Translations under genes and position numbers: made by a program
From: Lacinutrix sp. C3R15
GTDB taxonomy: Bacteria; Bacteroidota; Bacteroidia; Flavobacteriales; Flavobacteriaceae
Direction: 5' to 3'
Assembly (NCBI RefSeq): GCF_018860825.1
Contig: NZ_JAHKPZ010000015.1
Coordinates: 124,001 to 188,000, forward strand
Length of the DNA stretch: 64,000 nucleotides
Shown here: positions 1 through 9,074 of the stretch, in pieces
Position numbering within the stretch: position 1 is the stretch's first letter
Layout of the letters: every line of letters begins with the position of its first letter
The notes under the pieces: generated by a model
The model's database searches: none
Seen by the model: only the letters and a program-made list of their open reading frames with translations
Told to the model about the DNA's origin: nothing

Positions 1-672
1 ATCTGCTCCGCCGCCTTCTAATGTGTTATTTGCACCATCATCACCATAGTTTACAGTCCAATCATTGTTTTCTCTAAATTTTATTAAGCCATCTAATAGA
101 TATACATATCCCGAAAAAACACCTTCTACATCTGTTTTATATAAAGGAACATCTGGTCCATCCCAAGCATTAGGGGTAGCACTTCCTACAATTCCCCAAG
201 GAGAACTTAAGTCTGAAAGCGCAGGGTAAGGGGTTACATTTAGTGTCACTGCTTCGGAATAAATACTTTTAAAAGGACTTAAAACAATCTCTACTTTAAT
301 TTGTACTTGAGATTCTTCATTAGGCGCAAGCTCTAGACCAATTAAAGGCGTGTTCAACTCTTGTACCGTAAATGTTTTTTCAAAAGGCATAGCAGCAGTA
401 ACGCTTTCTGCACTTGAGAAATCTCCATCTATGGTATCAATTAATACTTTATATGCATCTGGTGCTGCATCAAAACCATAATCTGGTTCTGACCAAGTTA
501 CAGTAAGTGCATCTAAATCTGCATTGGTTTCGTTTAAAACAACAGTACTTTCTGAAAGTGTTACTTCAGGAATACTAGTACTGTTTAGTACAACAGTTTC
601 TGTATCATCACAACTTATAAATAAGCTTGTAACGCATAAGAAAAGGATTGATTTGTATAGTATATTTTTCAT
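1..672 (-). CDS. susE: SusE-like starch-binding outer-membrane lipoprotein (C-terminus beyond window)
   Basis: This gene runs off the left edge; 224 residues are visible. The start is the ATG at 672, 11 bases after the susD stop. It begins with a short signal peptide ending in a lipobox (LFISC, Cys21), so the mature protein should be a surface lipoprotein. Residues 35-145 form a beta-rich SusE N-terminal (Ig/FN3-like) domain. From residue 158 a SusE/SusF-type glucan-binding module begins (WGIVGSATPNAWDGPD, then LIKFRENNDW and NYGDDGA). The same module is embedded in the neighbouring SusD. As the third gene of the leftward sus unit it is expected to help SusC/SusD hold malto-oligosaccharides at the cell surface. 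SusE versus SusF cannot be settled without the missing end. Confidence 0.85.
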   Translation of the reverse strand, partial: MKNILYKSILFLCVTSLFISCDDTETVVLNSTSIPEVTLSESTVVLNETNADLDALTVTWSEPDYGFDAAPDAYKVLIDTIDGDFSSAESVTAAMPFEKTFTVQELNTPLIGLELAPNEESQVQIKVEIVLSPFKSIYSEAVTLNVTPYPALSDLSSPWGIVGSATPNAWDGPDVPLYKTDVEGVFSGYVYLLDGLIKFRENNDWTVNYGDDGANNTLEGGGAD

Positions 673-683
673 TTTAATAGTTA

Positions 684-2582
684 TTAATACCCTTCGTTTT
701 GAGAAAGGTTAGGGTTAACTGTTATAATACTTGTAGGTAAAGGAAATAAATTTCTGAAGGCAGAAACAGAAGTTCCTACAGGGTCATTTCCTTTAAAAGG
801 CCACACATAAGTATCTGTTGTAAAATAATTGTAACGTATTAAGTCTGTACGTCTTTGCCCTTCCCAATATAATTCCTTAGATCTTTCATCTATAATGAAA
901 TCTAAAGTTAAATCGCTACTAGATATGTTTGCATTTGTACTGCCAGTAGCTCTTTCTATTAATTCATTTATTTTGTTTGCAGCCAAATTTAAATCACCAC
1001 CACCACCTCTAAGAGCAGCTTCAGCATAGTTAAAATATATTTCTGCTAAACGTATTAAAGGAAAATCGGTATCTACAAAATCTCCAGCAGCATCACTACC
1101 TTGGTTACCAAAGCTGTCAATGTTTTTAAATTTAGTAACGGCATAACCATCTGTAAATTCAGAAATGTCTTCTATTTCTAGGTTTTGACCATCTGTGTAG
1201 AACATAGCACGTTGATCACTTGTAGGTGTAAAAGGTGTAATAGAATAAGTAAGAGCGTCTAAATCAAGAGTGATTTGGTAGGTTCCAGCGGTAACAGGAA
1301 TATTTTCTCCACCAACTTCTAGTGAACCATCTGCTCCGTTATCTCCATAGTTATTACCCCAATCTTCATTAAATCTAAATTTTAAGAAACCATCGGTAAG
1401 TGTAGTATACAAAGTAAATTGGTTTGTACCTGTTTCATACATTTCTGTATCAGGACCTTCCCAACCATTAGGTGTTCCATCTCCAACGATTCCCCAATCT
1501 GATTGTGTTCCTAAATCTGCATTTAAATCGTCAAGGCTTATTTCTGGGAATTTTTCTACTAAAGCTTTAGTAGTTCTTAAGCCTCCCCAGCCACCATTAA
1601 CGCCAAATTCTGTTGCATCCATAGATCCACCTATTGCAGCATGAACTAAAAAAGTTGTACCACCATAAGTTTGTGAAAATAATCCATCAAAATTTAATGT
1701 GAAGATAAATTCGTTTTGTGCGCCATTAGTATCATTATCTGCAAGAAATAATTCATCATATGCTGTTCCATTTCCATTAGCATCATTAGTATTAATAGCG
1801 TAAGTAGAATTAATTACGTTGTTAGAGTATGTAACACAATCTGTATAACGAGGTGTACCTGTATAAACCTCTGCATTTAAATATAATTTAGATAATAATG
1901 CCCAAGCAGCAACTTGATCTACTCTTCCGTATTCATTAGATCTACTAGGTTTTAAGTAGTCTTGAATCTCTAATAATTCTGTTTCTACAAAATCAAATAA
2001 TTCTGCTCTTGATGCTTGTGTTGGTAAATCTGTTGTTACTTCTGTAACTAAAGGCACATTACCATATAAATCAATTAGGTTATAGTAAGCAAATGCTCTT
2101 AAAAAACGTGCTTCTGCAATAAAACTAGTAACTTCTTCGTCTTCAGGTAAAGCACTTGCGTTAGCAATAAAAGAATTACAAAAAGAAACTTCTTGTGCTA
2201 ATCTATAGTACATTGCTTCTGTAAAGTCATTACTTCCCGACCAGTATTGACCATGTAAGTCTGGTAATCCTGCGTCTCCCCAACCAACAACTGCGTGATC
2301 TGTAGTTAATTCGTTTAAGTTAAAAAGCATTCTTGAATATTGCGAAAATCCTTCGTCAATATCAGATATATCTGCATCTCCAGCAGGTCCGTCTTGTCCT
2401 GTAAGTGCTAAGCTGGCATACAACTTGGCTAGTGCACCCTTAGCTTCAGTAGCATTTGCAAACACATCCTCTTCAGTAAAACTATCCGGATCTGTTGGTG
2501 ACTGGTCTAATTCGTCATGACATGATACTAGTCCAAGCGCTAAAGTCATGATTATAATTAAGTTTTTAAATTCTATTTTCAT
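684..2582 (-). CDS. susD: SusD-family starch-binding lipoprotein with embedded SusE-type module
   Basis: This is a 632-residue RagB/SusD outer-membrane lipoprotein. A signal peptide ends in the lipobox LVSC (Cys21), and the TPR-like SusD fold follows, with typical segments such as EARFLRAFAYYNLIDLYG and the C-terminal IDERSKELYWEGQRRTDL. SusD proteins are usually about 500-550 residues; the excess here is an insertion at about residues 361-450. That insertion reads WGIVGDGTPNGWEGP, then LKFRFNEDWGNNYGDNGADG, and closely resembles the SusE module encoded next door. SusD forms the lid on the SusC barrel and delivers glucan to it. It lies 15 bases downstream of susC in one leftward unit. The family call is firm; alpha-glucan specificity is inferred from the locus. 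Confidence 0.93.
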   Translation of the reverse strand: MKIEFKNLIIIMTLALGLVSCHDELDQSPTDPDSFTEEDVFANATEAKGALAKLYASLALTGQDGPAGDADISDIDEGFSQYSRMLFNLNELTTDHAVVGWGDAGLPDLHGQYWSGSNDFTEAMYYRLAQEVSFCNSFIANASALPEDEEVTSFIAEARFLRAFAYYNLIDLYGNVPLVTEVTTDLPTQASRAELFDFVETELLEIQDYLKPSRSNEYGRVDQVAAWALLSKLYLNAEVYTGTPRYTDCVTYSNNVINSTYAINTNDANGNGTAYDELFLADNDTNGAQNEFIFTLNFDGLFSQTYGGTTFLVHAAIGGSMDATEFGVNGGWGGLRTTKALVEKFPEISLDDLNADLGTQSDWGIVGDGTPNGWEGPDTEMYETGTNQFTLYTTLTDGFLKFRFNEDWGNNYGDNGADGSLEVGGENIPVTAGTYQITLDLDALTYSITPFTPTSDQRAMFYTDGQNLEIEDISEFTDGYAVTKFKNIDSFGNQGSDAAGDFVDTDFPLIRLAEIYFNYAEAALRGGGGDLNLAANKINELIERATGSTNANISSSDLTLDFIIDERSKELYWEGQRRTDLIRYNYFTTDTYVWPFKGNDPVGTSVSAFRNLFPLPTSIITVNPNLSQNEGY

Positions 2583-2597
2583 TATTTCTATTTTTTA

Positions 2598-5507
2598 TTA
2601 AAAATCAATGTTTACACCCATTACAAAAGATCTAGGTCTAGGGTAGAAATTATTATCTATACCTAAGTTTATTTCTGGATCTAAGCCGTCATAATCTGTT
2701 ATGGTTAAAACGTTTTGAACAGAACCATATAATCTAAAAGTGGTGTTTTTTATCTTATTTAATGTATAGCCAATGGTAATATTGTCTAATTTAAAGAAGG
2801 ATGCTTCTTCTACAAAATGATCACTTAAAGCCGTGTCTCCATCTATAGTAGTAAATCCTGTATTGTAATAATCGGAGTGAATGTTAGATAAGATATTGTT
2901 ATTGGTTGCGTTTGCTAAAATTCCTCTGTTAGCAGCAACATCATTATACATATAGTTACCTAAGCTAGCTCTAGATTGTATAGATAGATCCCAACTTTTG
3001 TAGCTTACATTAGTGTTAAGCCCCATTAAAACATCTCCAAAAGGATCTTCTTTAATATATTTATCTTCATCATTAATCACGTCATCTCCATTTCTGTCTA
3101 CAAATACACCTTCTAAAGGAGCTCCATTTTCATCATATACTTGTTCAAATACATAAAAACTATTAGCAGTTTCACCTTCTCTGTGTACTTGAGCATTGTT
3201 TCCTACACCTGTAGATATACCTCCTTGAGGTTGGTCTACATTTAATTTGGTAATTTCATTATCATTTAATGAGATATTGTAATTAACAGACCACTCAAAA
3301 TCCTCTGTTCTAACAGGTATTAGGTTTAAATTAAATTCTAAACCTTTATTTACCATATTACCAATATTAGCATCTATACGATTTCCAAAGTTGGTAAATG
3401 GATCTACAAGAGAACTAGCAATAAGGTCTGTTGTTTCTTTTTTGTATGCATTAATAGAACCCGAAATACGTCTGTTTAAAAACGCATAATCTATACCTAT
3501 GTTTAAGGTTTTACCAACTTCCCATCGTAAATCTGTATTAATAGGTTCTGGTCTGTAGGTTTGATAAAAGCTGCTACCAAATTGGTAATTTGCAGTATCT
3601 GTACTCCCTTGGTATCTTGTTAAGAACTGGTAATCTCCTAAACCGTTGATGTTTCCTATTTCTCCATAACCAACACGAAGTTTTAATTCGTTTAAGAACG
3701 AATCTTGCATAAAGTCTTCTTTATGAATGTTCCATGCTACAGCAGCAGATGGGAAATAGCCCCATTGATCGTCTGGGTTTAATTTAGAAGAAGCATCTGC
3801 ACGTAAAGAAGCAGTAACATAATATTTACCATCATAATCGTAATTTGCTCTTCCAAAATAAGATAATAATACGTTTTCAGATGGATCATAGAATTCATAT
3901 TGTACACCATCTTCTTCGTTCTCACTATCATAAGAATAGTTATCATATTCAAAAGATTGAAATACATGTCCTGCTGTTACTGTGATATTATGTACGTCTT
4001 TAATAGACTTATTATATGTTAAGTAAGCATCTAATAGTTTGTTATATGAGTTTTGAATATAGCTTGTTCTAGAACCATTAAAGGTTGCGTCTGAAATTGG
4101 TAAAAACTCAGAAGTTATTTTTCTTCCGTGGCTATTAGAGGTATCATATCCTAAGTTAACCGTTGCTGTTAAGTCTTCAAAGCCATGAATTTTATAATCA
4201 AATTTTGCGCTACCAACAAAACGTCTAACCTCAGATGTATCGTCTACTAAATCTAATAAAGCAACTGGGTTTACAGGAGCAAGACTATTTTGGTTTCCTG
4301 TTCCGTTGTCTAACCATGCAAAATAACCAGCATATTGTGAGTTTGCATCATATATAGATTGTGTTGGGTCAAAACTTACCGCACTACCAATAGCATCTCT
4401 ATTAGCAAAAGTGTTTTCGGTATATACTGCTCTAGCATTTAACTGCACTTTTAAGTGGTCATCAAATAAAGAAGGGGTTAAGCTTATAGAACCTGTTGTA
4501 CGTTGTAAATTATCACCTACTAAAATACCATCATGATCAGAATGTCCTAAAGAAGCTCTCATTGGTACTCCAAAAGCGCTACCTATTGCACTAAAATTAT
4601 AGTCTTGACCAAAAGCTGTTGTGTAAATTTCATCTTGCCAATTGGTGTTTGCATTACCTAATAATGCAATTTCAGATGCAGAACCAATTTCATTTATTAA
4701 ATCTCTAAATTGTCCAGATGAAAGTACATCAATATCATCTACAGGAGTGTAAACAGTTGTTTGTGCACTAAAATTATATTTAAACTCTTTGTCTTTTCCT
4801 TTTTTGGTAGTAATTAAAACAACACCATTAGCTGCTCTAGCACCATAAATTGCAGATGAAGACGCATCTTTTAAAACTACAAAAGTTTCAATATCATTAG
4901 GGTTAATAAAATTTAAAGGGTTTCTAGAACCACCTACTCCTGAATTATCTAAAGGAACTCCGTCTATTACATATAAAGGTTCTGTAGTTAAAGATAAAGA
5001 TCCTGCGCCACGAATAGTAATATTTTGTCCATCACCAGGAGCTCCACTTCCAGAAGTTACATTTACACCTGCTACTTTACCACTAATTAAGGATTGTGCA
5101 GATACTATTGGGCCTTTGTTAAAATCATCACTTGTTACTAAATCTGTTGTTCCTGTTAAGTCAGATTTTTTAGCAGTACCATAACCAATAACAACTACTT
5201 CGTCAAGGCTTGAAGTATCTTCTACTAGGCTAATATTAATTATTTGTTGTCCATTATAAACAACCTCTTGAGGTAAAAAGCCTATGTATGAAAATACAAT
5301 AACATCACCAGTATTTACCTTAACCTCATAATTTCCATCAAAATCAGTAGCAGTTCCTGTTGATGTGTTTTTTATAATCACATTCACACTAGGAAGTGGT
5401 AAAGAAGAAGATTGTTCACTTACTATTCCTTTTACTGTATTTTGTGCTATCATACACAAAGGGAAAACCAGTAGGAAAAACAGTAAACTATTTACTTTTG
5501 TTTTCAT
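2598..5507 (-). CDS. susC: SusC-family TonB-dependent outer-membrane transporter
   Basis: This is a 969-residue SusC/RagA TonB-dependent receptor. A Sec signal peptide (ending CMIAQ, about residue 22) is followed by a carboxypeptidase-regulatory-like domain (about 24-100; NTVKGIVSEQ and TDFDGNYEVKV). Next come the TonB box region and plug (DEVVVIGYGTAKKSDLTGT, then the VIDGVPL and YGARAANGVVLITTKKG hallmarks), and then a beta-barrel ending in the aromatic RSFVMGVNIDF. It imports malto-oligosaccharides across the outer membrane with SusD as lid, powered by TonB-ExbBD. It is first in the leftward unit, 224 bases from the divergent regulator, with a LacI-type operator about 108 bases upstream of its ATG. 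Length is normal and nothing is broken. Confidence 0.95.
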   Translation of the reverse strand: MKTKVNSLLFFLLVFPLCMIAQNTVKGIVSEQSSSLPLPSVNVIIKNTSTGTATDFDGNYEVKVNTGDVIVFSYIGFLPQEVVYNGQQIINISLVEDTSSLDEVVVIGYGTAKKSDLTGTTDLVTSDDFNKGPIVSAQSLISGKVAGVNVTSGSGAPGDGQNITIRGAGSLSLTTEPLYVIDGVPLDNSGVGGSRNPLNFINPNDIETFVVLKDASSSAIYGARAANGVVLITTKKGKDKEFKYNFSAQTTVYTPVDDIDVLSSGQFRDLINEIGSASEIALLGNANTNWQDEIYTTAFGQDYNFSAIGSAFGVPMRASLGHSDHDGILVGDNLQRTTGSISLTPSLFDDHLKVQLNARAVYTENTFANRDAIGSAVSFDPTQSIYDANSQYAGYFAWLDNGTGNQNSLAPVNPVALLDLVDDTSEVRRFVGSAKFDYKIHGFEDLTATVNLGYDTSNSHGRKITSEFLPISDATFNGSRTSYIQNSYNKLLDAYLTYNKSIKDVHNITVTAGHVFQSFEYDNYSYDSENEEDGVQYEFYDPSENVLLSYFGRANYDYDGKYYVTASLRADASSKLNPDDQWGYFPSAAVAWNIHKEDFMQDSFLNELKLRVGYGEIGNINGLGDYQFLTRYQGSTDTANYQFGSSFYQTYRPEPINTDLRWEVGKTLNIGIDYAFLNRRISGSINAYKKETTDLIASSLVDPFTNFGNRIDANIGNMVNKGLEFNLNLIPVRTEDFEWSVNYNISLNDNEITKLNVDQPQGGISTGVGNNAQVHREGETANSFYVFEQVYDENGAPLEGVFVDRNGDDVINDEDKYIKEDPFGDVLMGLNTNVSYKSWDLSIQSRASLGNYMYNDVAANRGILANATNNNILSNIHSDYYNTGFTTIDGDTALSDHFVEEASFFKLDNITIGYTLNKIKNTTFRLYGSVQNVLTITDYDGLDPEINLGIDNNFYPRPRSFVMGVNIDF

Positions 5508-5614
5508 ATAATATTTTAATTAATTATTAGTTTAATTTGTTATATTTTCACTTCTCGATGTTAAAACTATGTAAATTTTATGTAAAGTTTTAAATTGAAA
5601 AAAAGAAAACATTT

Positions 5615-5630
5615 ACGCAAACGTTTTCGT
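5615..5630. promoter_or_regulatory. LacI/PurR-type operator in the susC-regulator divergent region
   Basis: The 16-base sequence ACGCAAACGTTTTCGT is nearly palindromic around a central CG and differs by one base from the PurR consensus ACGCAAACGTTTGCGT, the generic LacI-family operator pattern. It sits almost midway between the susC ATG (5507) and the regulator ATG (5732), so one bound dimer could control both units. That the neighbouring LacI-family protein binds it is inferred from position. Confidence 0.75.
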
Positions 5631-5658
5631 GTTGAAAACTTTTTTAAAAGTGAGGGTT

Positions 5659-5691
5659 TTGTATTTAAAACATGTAAAAATTATTACTTTG
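5659..5691 (+). promoter_or_regulatory. Putative promoter of the LacI-family regulator
   Basis: A TTG (5659-5661) is followed after 22 bases by TTACTTTG (5684-5691), one mismatch from the Bacteroidota -7 consensus TAnnTTTG. The ATG follows about 40 bases later. It lies downstream of the operator, so repression or activation from that site is possible. Confidence 0.4.
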
Positions 5692-5731
5692 GTAATTAAA
5701 TAATACCTTTATTGCGCAATTAATAAATCTT

Positions 5732-6772
5732 ATGAAACGAAAAGTAACCTTAAAACAGATAGCAAGAGAGTTAGATGTATCAATTTCTACAGTATCAAAA
5801 GCTTTAAGAAATAGTATTGAAATTAGCGAAGATACACGTCAAAAAGTACAAGCTTTTGCTAAACTTTATAATTACAGGCCTAATAATATTGCTCTTAGTT
5901 TAAAGAACAGAAAAACACAGACTATTGGTATTATTATACCAGAAATTGTACATCATTTTTTTTCAAAAGTAATTAGTGGTATTGAAGCCGTTGCTAATAA
6001 AAGAGGATACAATGTTATTGTAGGGTTGTCAAATGAATCATTTTCTAAAGAAGTTATAAATATGGAAATGCTAGCCAATGGTAGTATTGATGGCTTTATA
6101 TTGTCTATTGCTAAAGAAACCCAACAACAGCAAGATTATCATCATTTCATTGAAACCATTAATCAAGGCATGCCAATTGTAATGTTTGATAGAGTTGTAA
6201 ACGAAATAAAATGTGATAAAGTTATTGTAGATGATGCTGATGGTGCTAAGCTAGCAGTAAATAAACTAATTCAATGTGGTTGTAAAAACATAGCAATTGT
6301 TACTACAAAAGATTATGTTAGTGTAGGTAAATTAAGAACTCAAGGCTATTTAGAAGCTTTAGAAGACCATAAAATTAGTCCTAAATCTAGTTTAATTTTA
6401 AAGGTACATGACCAATTATTATCTGAAGATCATTTAGATTCTTTAGAATTAGAAATTGAGAATTTATTTAAAAACAATAAAAATATGGATGGTGTTTTTG
6501 CTGTAAATGAGTTATATGCAATTACGGCAATGAAGGTAGCTAGAAAACTTGGTTTAAAAATTCCTGAGGATATTCAAGTTATTGGTTTTACAGATGGTGT
6601 ATTGTCTAAACACGCTGTTCCTGCTTTAACAACCGTTAGTCAGCATGGTAAAAAAATAGGTGAAAAAGCAGCTGAATTATTGATTAATAATTTAGAGAGA
6701 GAAGATGAAGAAGATGTTTATGAAACCGTAGTTATTGAAACAGAATTAATAGAGCGAGAATCTACCAAATAA
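5732..6772 (+). CDS. LacI-family transcriptional regulator of the alpha-glucan locus
   Basis: This is a 346-residue LacI/GalR regulator of normal length. Residues 4-55 hold the helix-turn-helix and hinge (VTLKQIARELDVSISTVSKA, then YNYRPNNIALSLK). A periplasmic-binding-protein-like sensor domain follows from TIGIIIPEIVHHFFSKVISG to the C-terminus, including the IQVIGFTDG and PALTTVSQ segments typical of the family. It is divergent from susCD and lies 134 bases upstream of the transporter/phosphorylase unit, so it most likely controls both in response to a maltodextrin-derived ligand. The ligand, and activation versus repression, cannot be read from sequence. The PurR-like operator at 5615-5630 fits its DNA-binding class. 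Confidence 0.9.
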   Translation: MKRKVTLKQIARELDVSISTVSKALRNSIEISEDTRQKVQAFAKLYNYRPNNIALSLKNRKTQTIGIIIPEIVHHFFSKVISGIEAVANKRGYNVIVGLSNESFSKEVINMEMLANGSIDGFILSIAKETQQQQDYHHFIETINQGMPIVMFDRVVNEIKCDKVIVDDADGAKLAVNKLIQCGCKNIAIVTTKDYVSVGKLRTQGYLEALEDHKISPKSSLILKVHDQLLSEDHLDSLELEIENLFKNNKNMDGVFAVNELYAITAMKVARKLGLKIPEDIQVIGFTDGVLSKHAVPALTTVSQHGKKIGEKAAELLINNLEREDEEDVYETVVIETELIERESTK

Positions 6773-6820
6773 AAAAATAACACTAAATATTTAAAAACTT
6801 TTATATCTTTACACCCAAAT

Positions 6821-6875
6821 CAAAACTTATATTTTCATTTCTCACCAATAAGTTTTGATAAGTAAATAGCTTATC
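6821..6875. repeat. Paired inverted repeats upstream of the sugar transporter gene
   Basis: CAAAACTTAT (6821-6830) is repeated inverted and perfect as ATAAGTTTTG (6848-6857) with a 17-base loop. The last G of the second arm starts a second hairpin, GATAAG (6857-6862) and CTTATC (6870-6875). The structure lies 31 bases before the ATG at 6907 and after a -7-like TATCTTTA (6804-6811), so it could fold in the mRNA leader or be a protein site. Confidence 0.45.
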
Positions 6876-6906
6876 AGAATAGTATTCATTTTAAAACATA
6901 CTATTA

Positions 6907-8280
6907 ATGAAAAAGCGCGCATTAGGTTTTTGGGAAATCTGGAACATGAGTTTCGGTTTCTTAGGAATTCAATTCGGATTTGCACTACAAGGAGGCTTTA
7001 TGTCTCGAATATTTCAAACCCTAGGAGCAGAAAAAGATGCCATTCCATTGCTATGGATTGCAGCACCTTTAACCGGTTTATTGGTACAACCAATAATTGG
7101 CTATTTAAGTGATAAAACTTGGAGTGCTAAATGGGGAAGAAGAAGACCTTATTTTCTAATAGGAGCCATTTTAAGCTCTCTAGCCTTGTTTTTTGTACCA
7201 CATTCTCCAGCACTTTGGGTTGCCGCAGGATTTTTATGGATACTTGACGCATCTATAAATGTGTCTATGGAACCATTTAGAGCCTTAGTAGCAGATAAAC
7301 TGCCAGAGTCACAACGTTCTTACGGTTTTGTTATTCAAACCTTAATTATAGGTATTGGTACTTGGGTGGCTAGTAACTTGCCTTGGTTGGTTTCTCAATT
7401 AGGAGTTAGTAATGAAGCAGCATCAGGTGTTGTGCCAATGTCTGTAAAAATAGCCTTTGCTATTGGTGCTTTTGTGTTTTTAGTAAGTATTTTATATACG
7501 GTGTTTACTACTACAGAATATCCTCCAGAAGATATGGAAGCCTTCAAAAAAGAAAAGGCTAAGAAAAACCAATTCATTCCAGATATTTTAAACAATATTG
7601 GTAACATGCCACTAACCATGAAAAAATTAGGTGTCATTCAATTCTTCTCATGGTTTGCTTTTTTTACTATGTGGAGTATGGCAAATCCAGCCCTTACAGA
7701 GCATGTGTTTAATACGCCAGCTCCTGTTGAAAGTGCTTACGATATGACAAATGCAGTACAAGCAGAAGCTTTTAATGTGGCTAATACAGCATTTCAAGAA
7801 TCTTCAAACGCTGTTGGTTCTGCTATGGGAATCTACGGCTTATCTTCTATGGCATTTGCCCTTCTATTAACTTTTTATACTTCCAAAAGACGCATAAACA
7901 GAAAGTTTGTACACATGGCTTCTTTGGTTGTAGGAGGCTTAGGCTTTTTATTAATGAATTACACATCACCAGAAAACCTAAAATGGTGTTTTGTGTTAAT
8001 AGGTTTTGCTTGGGGAAGCATTCTTTCTATGCCTTATGCCATGTTATCTAGTTCTGTAGACCCAAATAAAATGGGAATGTTCATGGGAATCTTTAATATG
8101 TTTATTGTAATTCCTCAAATTATTGCAGCTCTGGGAGGAATTAATTTTGTTTCAGGCTTATTAGGTGATGAAGCAATACATGCAATGACAATTGCAGGAT
8201 TAAGTCTAATAATAGCAGGACTTTGCAATTTACTTATCACAAATAAAAACGCTATAACTTATCAAACCGAAGACATTTAA
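6907..8280 (+). CDS. MFS sugar transporter (SLC45/GPH-like, probable maltose importer)
   Basis: This is a 457-residue polytopic inner-membrane protein with about 12 hydrophobic segments. The loop after TM2 carries GYLSDKTWSAKWGRRRPYF, the cytoplasmic motif of the MFS/SLC45 sugar:cation symporters, and WILDASINVSMEPFRALVAD is also family-typical. Flavobacterial relatives sit in maltodextrin loci between the regulator and the phosphorylase, as here. It should carry maltose or short maltodextrins from periplasm to cytoplasm, where the next two enzymes act. The stop is directly followed (one base) by the beta-phosphoglucomutase ATG, so the two are translationally coupled. Substrate is inferred from context. 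Confidence 0.85.
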   Translation: MKKRALGFWEIWNMSFGFLGIQFGFALQGGFMSRIFQTLGAEKDAIPLLWIAAPLTGLLVQPIIGYLSDKTWSAKWGRRRPYFLIGAILSSLALFFVPHSPALWVAAGFLWILDASINVSMEPFRALVADKLPESQRSYGFVIQTLIIGIGTWVASNLPWLVSQLGVSNEAASGVVPMSVKIAFAIGAFVFLVSILYTVFTTTEYPPEDMEAFKKEKAKKNQFIPDILNNIGNMPLTMKKLGVIQFFSWFAFFTMWSMANPALTEHVFNTPAPVESAYDMTNAVQAEAFNVANTAFQESSNAVGSAMGIYGLSSMAFALLLTFYTSKRRINRKFVHMASLVVGGLGFLLMNYTSPENLKWCFVLIGFAWGSILSMPYAMLSSSVDPNKMGMFMGIFNMFIVIPQIIAALGGINFVSGLLGDEAIHAMTIAGLSLIIAGLCNLLITNKNAITYQTEDI

Positions 8281-8281
8281 A

Positions 8282-8938
8282 ATGAGTAAAAAAGGATTCA
8301 TATTCGACCTAGATGGTGTCATTGTAGATACCGCAAAATATCACTTTTTAGCATGGAAAAAACTAGCAAATGGTATTGGTGTAGATTTTACCGAAACACA
8401 AAACGAACAACTTAAAGGCGTAAGTAGAGTAAAGTCTTTAGAAAAGATTTTAGCTTGGGGAAATAAGACCATTTTACAAGAGGAATTTAACCAGCTAATG
8501 GCCAAAAAAAACGAAGACTATTTAAGTTATATAGCAAAAATGGACGCATCAGAAATACTTCCAGATGTACCTAAAGTTTTAAGCTATTTAATAAAAGAAA
8601 AACAACCTATTTCCTTGGGTTCAGCAAGTAAAAACGCCAGAGAAATATTAAAAAAAGTAAACCTTTACCAACAATTTGATGCCATTGTAGATGGTAATGA
8701 TGTTAGTAAAGCAAAACCAGATCCAGAAGTATTTTTAATAGCTGCAAAATTATTAAAAATCAAACCAGAAGATTGTATTGTTTTTGAAGATTCTGTAGCA
8801 GGAATTCAAGCAGCTAATGCAGCTAATATGATAAGTATTGGTGTTGGAGAAAAAGACGTATTACAAGAAGCAGATTATGTTTTTTCAGATTTTACAGAAA
8901 TGGAAAACAGCTTCATTGAAGAATTAATAAATAGATAA
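8282..8938 (+). CDS. pgmB: Beta-phosphoglucomutase (HAD superfamily)
   Basis: This 218-residue protein is a HAD-family phosphotransferase of the length usual for beta-phosphoglucomutase. Motif I is FDLDGVIVDTAKYHFLAWK, which includes the nucleophile and acid/base Asp pair and the cap-domain His-x-x-x-Trp typical of PgmB. Motif II is LGSASKNA, motif III the Lys of KAKPDPEVF, and motif IV VFEDSVAGIQAA. It converts beta-glucose 1-phosphate, the product of the inverting GH65 phosphorylase encoded next, to glucose 6-phosphate. It lies one base after the transporter gene. The assignment is strong because motifs and neighbours agree. Confidence 0.93.
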   Translation: MSKKGFIFDLDGVIVDTAKYHFLAWKKLANGIGVDFTETQNEQLKGVSRVKSLEKILAWGNKTILQEEFNQLMAKKNEDYLSYIAKMDASEILPDVPKVLSYLIKEKQPISLGSASKNAREILKKVNLYQQFDAIVDGNDVSKAKPDPEVFLIAAKLLKIKPEDCIVFEDSVAGIQAANAANMISIGVGEKDVLQEADYVFSDFTEMENSFIEELINR

Positions 8939-9074
8939 GATAAGAATGTCACGATAAACAATATTACCATAAAACCATGTTTTAAAGTAATAGCTAAGCA
9001 AAAGCTTGACAAGTGACTTTCATTTTAAATAATAATATTTCCTTTAAAAAAAGGAGTGACAATATAAGATTACA

